From: Gavia stellata
Lineage: Eukaryota > Chordata > Aves > Gaviiformes > Gaviidae
Direction of reading: 5' to 3'
NCBI RefSeq assembly: GCF_030936135.1
Contig: NC_082597.1
Location: 73,452,495 to 73,516,494 of the forward strand
DNA: 64,000 nucleotides
Below are positions 63,053-64,000 of this stretch, piece by piece. Position 1 is the stretch's first letter, and each line of letters begins with the position of its first letter. The translations under genes were made by a program, and so were the position numbers. The notes under the pieces are model-generated. The model searched no databases. It was not told the DNA's origin and was given only the letters and a program-made list of their open reading frames with translations.

Positions 63053-63359
63053 ATTAACACCTAATTAATCCATGTGCACTTTTGATAATGTCATGGCCCA
63101 TGTGTCTTCATACTGCCCTCTAATTGTCTGGCGGGACCAACCAACCACCCTGAGAAGCTTACTCAGGAGCAGGTCAGAAAAGGAAGCTGCCTCTCACTAC
63201 ATACACAGAGGCTGCCTTCTTCGACAACATCATTTTCTGTGTGTTTTCATACTGTTTTGTGATTTGCTGGTTGCCATTTTTTTGATACTGTTATGCCCAC
63301 ATGGTCTTAGAGTGCCCTCGGCTAGATTGGCTGCTCATTTCATTTGGTCCATAGACAAA

Positions 63360-63640
63360 AATTAAATTTTTATTTTAGGTATATAGATAAAACATTATAG
63401 ATAAAGGTATAGATATAGGATATCTATAGGTATAGATATGGATATATATCGATTCATTTTATATATGCAGAGAAAGTATATATACAGGAGTGTAAAAATA
63501 TGTGTATATATATTTTATTTATACCTAGATACACTTTATATGTATATTTATATGTGTGTACATACAGTATATATAGGCAAAGATATATAAATTCAATATA
63601 TATACATAAAAGTGTAGGTATAGAAGTATAAAGCATCCTT
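63360..63640. repeat. AT-rich degenerate TATAGA/TATATA repeat
   Basis: About 280 bp made almost only of tata, gata and tagata words, with no regular unit. It is low-complexity DNA; apparent open frames here are meaningless. Confidence 0.8.
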
Positions 63641-63847
63641 TAATATGAGCTAATGAAATGAATAGTTGACACTTAAATATCAATAGAAAGGAATTAAATA
63701 AAAGTAAAAAGCAGGTTCAAGGGTGTCAGAGTCCGATACTCTCTGATCAAGTTCTTTTAGAAATTCCATGCATGGAGAGTGTGATGTTTAACATAAATTT
63801 ACTTTACTTTACTCAACTCCTGGAGTTGAGTGAACAGTCACAGCTCC

Positions 63848-64000
63848 TCAGTACAAGATAAACGTGGACATACTGGAGGGAGTCCAACAAAGGGCCATGA
63901 AGACTATTAAGGGTCTGGAGTATTTCTTCTATAAGGAAAGGCTGAGAGAGCTGGGACTGTTTAGCCTTATTAATGCATATAAATACCTGAAGGGAGGCAG
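63848..64000 (+). mobile_element. CR1 LINE fragment, runs off the right edge
   Basis: Shows the CR1 block tactggagggagtccaacaa, then agggtctggag, aggaaaggctgagagagctg and ggactgtttagcc. This lies upstream of the block that starts the copy at 9786. The 3' end must lie in the next window. Confidence 0.8.

Noticed and set aside
63454..63636. 60-codon minus frame of Tyr/Ile-rich peptide
   Set aside because: It lies wholly within the AT-rich simple repeat.
1..64000. CRISPR arrays, bacterial operons, phage or prokaryotic insertion sequences
   Set aside because: None is present. The DNA is eukaryotic, with spliced vertebrate genes and CR1 LINEs.

Overview
This is a 64 kb piece of a vertebrate genome, almost certainly avian. 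Genes are split by introns with GT/AG signals, all recognisable interspersed repeats are CR1 LINE remnants with bird-type 3' ends, and the amylin encoded here has the bird-type sequence. Gene order matches the conserved vertebrate block SLCO1 - IAPP (human chromosome 12p12). The species cannot be named from the sequence.

Region 1 (about 70-14261, minus strand): ten coding exons of an organic anion transporting polypeptide, best matched to SLCO1A2. They run right to left and encode the first 485 residues of a protein normally about 670 long. The remaining 3' exons lie outside the window, to the left. All exon junctions agree in phase, there is no frame disruption, and one intron has a GC-AG donor.

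Region 2 (about 14.3-31.5 kb): non-coding DNA upstream of the first standard SLCO1A2 start codon. It holds simple repeats, a perfect 23-bp inverted repeat and several exon-like open segments of doubtful status.

Region 3 (about 31.6-36.0 kb, plus strand): the complete islet amyloid polypeptide gene IAPP. It has a TATA-box promoter, a non-coding first exon, a signal-peptide exon and a hormone exon that begins at a tandem TAGTAG acceptor. The two strongest points of the window are SLCO1A2 and IAPP.

Region 4 (about 36-61 kb): mostly featureless non-coding DNA. An open minus-strand exon at 41527-41676 has a good ATG context and is in splice phase with the SLCO1A2 exon at 14150-14261. If it is used, the transporter gains 61 N-terminal residues and IAPP lies nested, on the opposite strand, inside a 27-kb SLCO1A2 intron. 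A G+C-rich, CpG-poor block lies at 56.6-57.5 kb.

Region 5 (about 61.5-62.3 kb): a CpG island with good splice donors on both strands, the likely promoter of a gene whose coding part is not here or lies far off. The right edge holds an AT-rich simple repeat and the start of another CR1 copy.
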